DNA from: an uncultured archaeon A07HN63 | GTDB lineage: Archaea > Halobacteriota > Halobacteria > Halobacteriales > Haloferacaceae | Length of the DNA: 31,556 bases | NCBI GenBank assembly: GCA_000496215.1 | Contig: KI543199.1 | Coordinates: 72,880 to 104,435 of the forward strand | Reading direction: 5' to 3' | Shown: positions 30,660 to 31,556 of the stretch, in pieces | Numbering within the stretch: the stretch's first letter is position 1 | Layout of the letters: every line of letters starts with the position of its first letter | Position numbers and translations under genes: made by a program | The notes under the pieces: model-generated | Databases searched by the model: none | Told to the model about the DNA's origin: nothing | What the model saw: the letters and a program-made list of their open reading frames with translations, nothing else

Positions 30660-31556
30660 GCCGCGATGTCATCGAGGTCCGTGGCGCGGAGGAACACAAT
30701 CTGAAGAATCTGGACGTGGAGATTCCGCGCGAGGAGTTAACCGTCGTCACCGGGCTGTCGGGCTCGGGCAAATCATCGCTTGCGTTCGATACCGTCTACG
30801 CCGAGGGGCAGCGACGCTACATCGAGTCGCTGTCGGCTTACGCCCGCAACTTCCTCGGTCAGATGGACAAGCCGAAAGTCGAATCCGTCGAGGGGCTCTC
30901 ACCAGCCATCTCGATCGATCAGAAGAACGCCGCCAACAACCCCCGGTCGACGGTCGGCACCGTCACCGAACTCCACGACTACCTCCGCCTGCTCTACGCC
31001 CGGGTCGGCACCCAGTACGATCCGATCACCGGCGAGGAGGTCGGCGAGCAGAGTGCCCAAGAGATGGTCCGACAGCTGCTGGAGTTCCCCGACGGCACGC
31101 GGGCAAAGATCGCCGCGCCGATCGTCCGCGATCAGAAAGGCGCCTTCGAGGACCGCTTCGAGGACCTCGTCAGCGAGGGCTACGCGCGAGTCGAGGTCGA
31201 CGGCGAGCAGTACGACCTGACGATGGAGACGCCGGAGCTCGACAAGAACTACGACCACACCATCGACGTGATCGTCGACCGCGTCAAACTCTCAGACGAC
31301 GCCCGTTCGCGAATCACCGATAGCGTCGAAACCGCACTGGAGGAGGCCGAGGGTGTGCTCAAAGTGCTTATTCCCGACCCCCCTGAGGACCCGCCCATTG
31401 GGTCGAACACGCGCTCGACGGGCGACCTCGCCGGCGACGAGGACGACCGGCTGACTGTCGAGTTCTCCGAAACGCTCGGCAATCCCCACAGCGACTTTCA
31501 GTTTTCCGAGATCGAGACACGGTCGTTCTCGTTCAACAGCCCGTACGGGGCCTGTC
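30656..31556 (+). CDS. uvrA: Excinuclease ABC subunit A (3' end beyond window)
   Basis: First 300 residues. UvrA recognises DNA damage as a dimer with UvrB in nucleotide excision repair. Walker A GLSGSGKS at 33-40; signature SLSAYARNFLGQMDKP; GLSPAISIDQKNAANNPRSTVGT; and FSFNSPYGAC at the cut. The first zinc-binding pair (ACPICG in E. coli) is replaced by GNPHSD, and the CPECG-like site after ARVGT is replaced by DPITGEE. The full protein is about 950-1000 aa in the family. Confidence 0.95.
   Translation, partial: MSRDVIEVRGAEEHNLKNLDVEIPREELTVVTGLSGSGKSSLAFDTVYAEGQRRYIESLSAYARNFLGQMDKPKVESVEGLSPAISIDQKNAANNPRSTVGTVTELHDYLRLLYARVGTQYDPITGEEVGEQSAQEMVRQLLEFPDGTRAKIAAPIVRDQKGAFEDRFEDLVSEGYARVEVDGEQYDLTMETPELDKNYDHTIDVIVDRVKLSDDARSRITDSVETALEEAEGVLKVLIPDPPEDPPIGSNTRSTGDLAGDEDDRLTVEFSETLGNPHSDFQFSEIETRSFSFNSPYGAC

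Noticed and set aside
1..31556. CRISPR array, insertion sequence or prophage
   Set aside because: No regularly spaced repeats, no transposase or integrase gene, no terminal repeats seen; only the tRNA-end duplication hints at past integration.

Overview
The window is a piece of a haloarchaeal chromosome (class Halobacteria). The evidence is the strongly acidic, Asp/Glu-rich predicted proteins, high GC outside a few spots, TATA-like boxes about 26-28 nt ahead of start codons (leaderless transcripts), CetZ tubulin-like proteins, an archaeal sdhC-sdhD-sdhB-sdhA operon and a twin-arginine lipoprotein signal. I do not assign a genus. Almost every base is genic and most genes are housekeeping. No insertion sequence, CRISPR array or prophage was seen.

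Layout. 1-2534: the end of an ABC-2 permease fused to a PrsW-like intramembrane protease domain, a second ABC-2 permease overlapping it, and a small membrane protein. 2553-5539: on the minus strand cydA, cydB and a small two-helix membrane protein (cytochrome bd oxidase), with a divergent small membrane gene behind a dyad-rich promoter. 5582-8676: a YhbY-type RNA-binding protein, then two tandem tubulin-like CetZ genes, the second divergent and frameshifted. 8766-11976: aroA, a membrane protein, an M29 aminopeptidase. 12079-15346: two minus-strand haloarchaeal hypotheticals, then three UspA proteins and a GNAT acetyltransferase. 15491-17967: a DHH phosphoesterase and a frameshifted bioB with a BirA-like operator. 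17973-20644: a crotonase, msrB-msrA, a histidine phosphatase. 20674-21278: a lower-GC two-gene module that looks like a toxin-antitoxin pair. 21437-25433: sdhCDBA and a small helix-turn-helix protein. 25512-27066: a frameshifted FG-GAP lipoprotein and tRNA-Pro(TGG), with a duplicated tRNA 3' end next to it. 27112-30447: a beta-CASP nuclease, a small protein, an RNB exoribonuclease and a zinc-finger protein. 30656-end: the 5' part of uvrA.

How the genes work together. CydAB and SdhCDBA belong to the respiratory chain: succinate oxidation feeds quinones, and cytochrome bd oxidises quinol with oxygen. MsrA/MsrB and the Usp cluster are stress functions. The beta-CASP and RNB nucleases suggest an RNA-processing neighbourhood. 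The two CetZ proteins would act in cell shape or cytoskeleton.

Four genes (cydB, the second cetZ, bioB and the FG-GAP lipoprotein) carry six single-base frameshifts in short homopolymers, although both sides of every break are well conserved. Either the assembly has indel errors or these genes are freshly broken. The less ordinary signals are the permease-protease fusion, the divergent second CetZ, the toxin-antitoxin-like pair, the bioB operator, the short leader ORFs whose stops overlap the starts of cetZ and uvrA, and the tRNA-end duplication.
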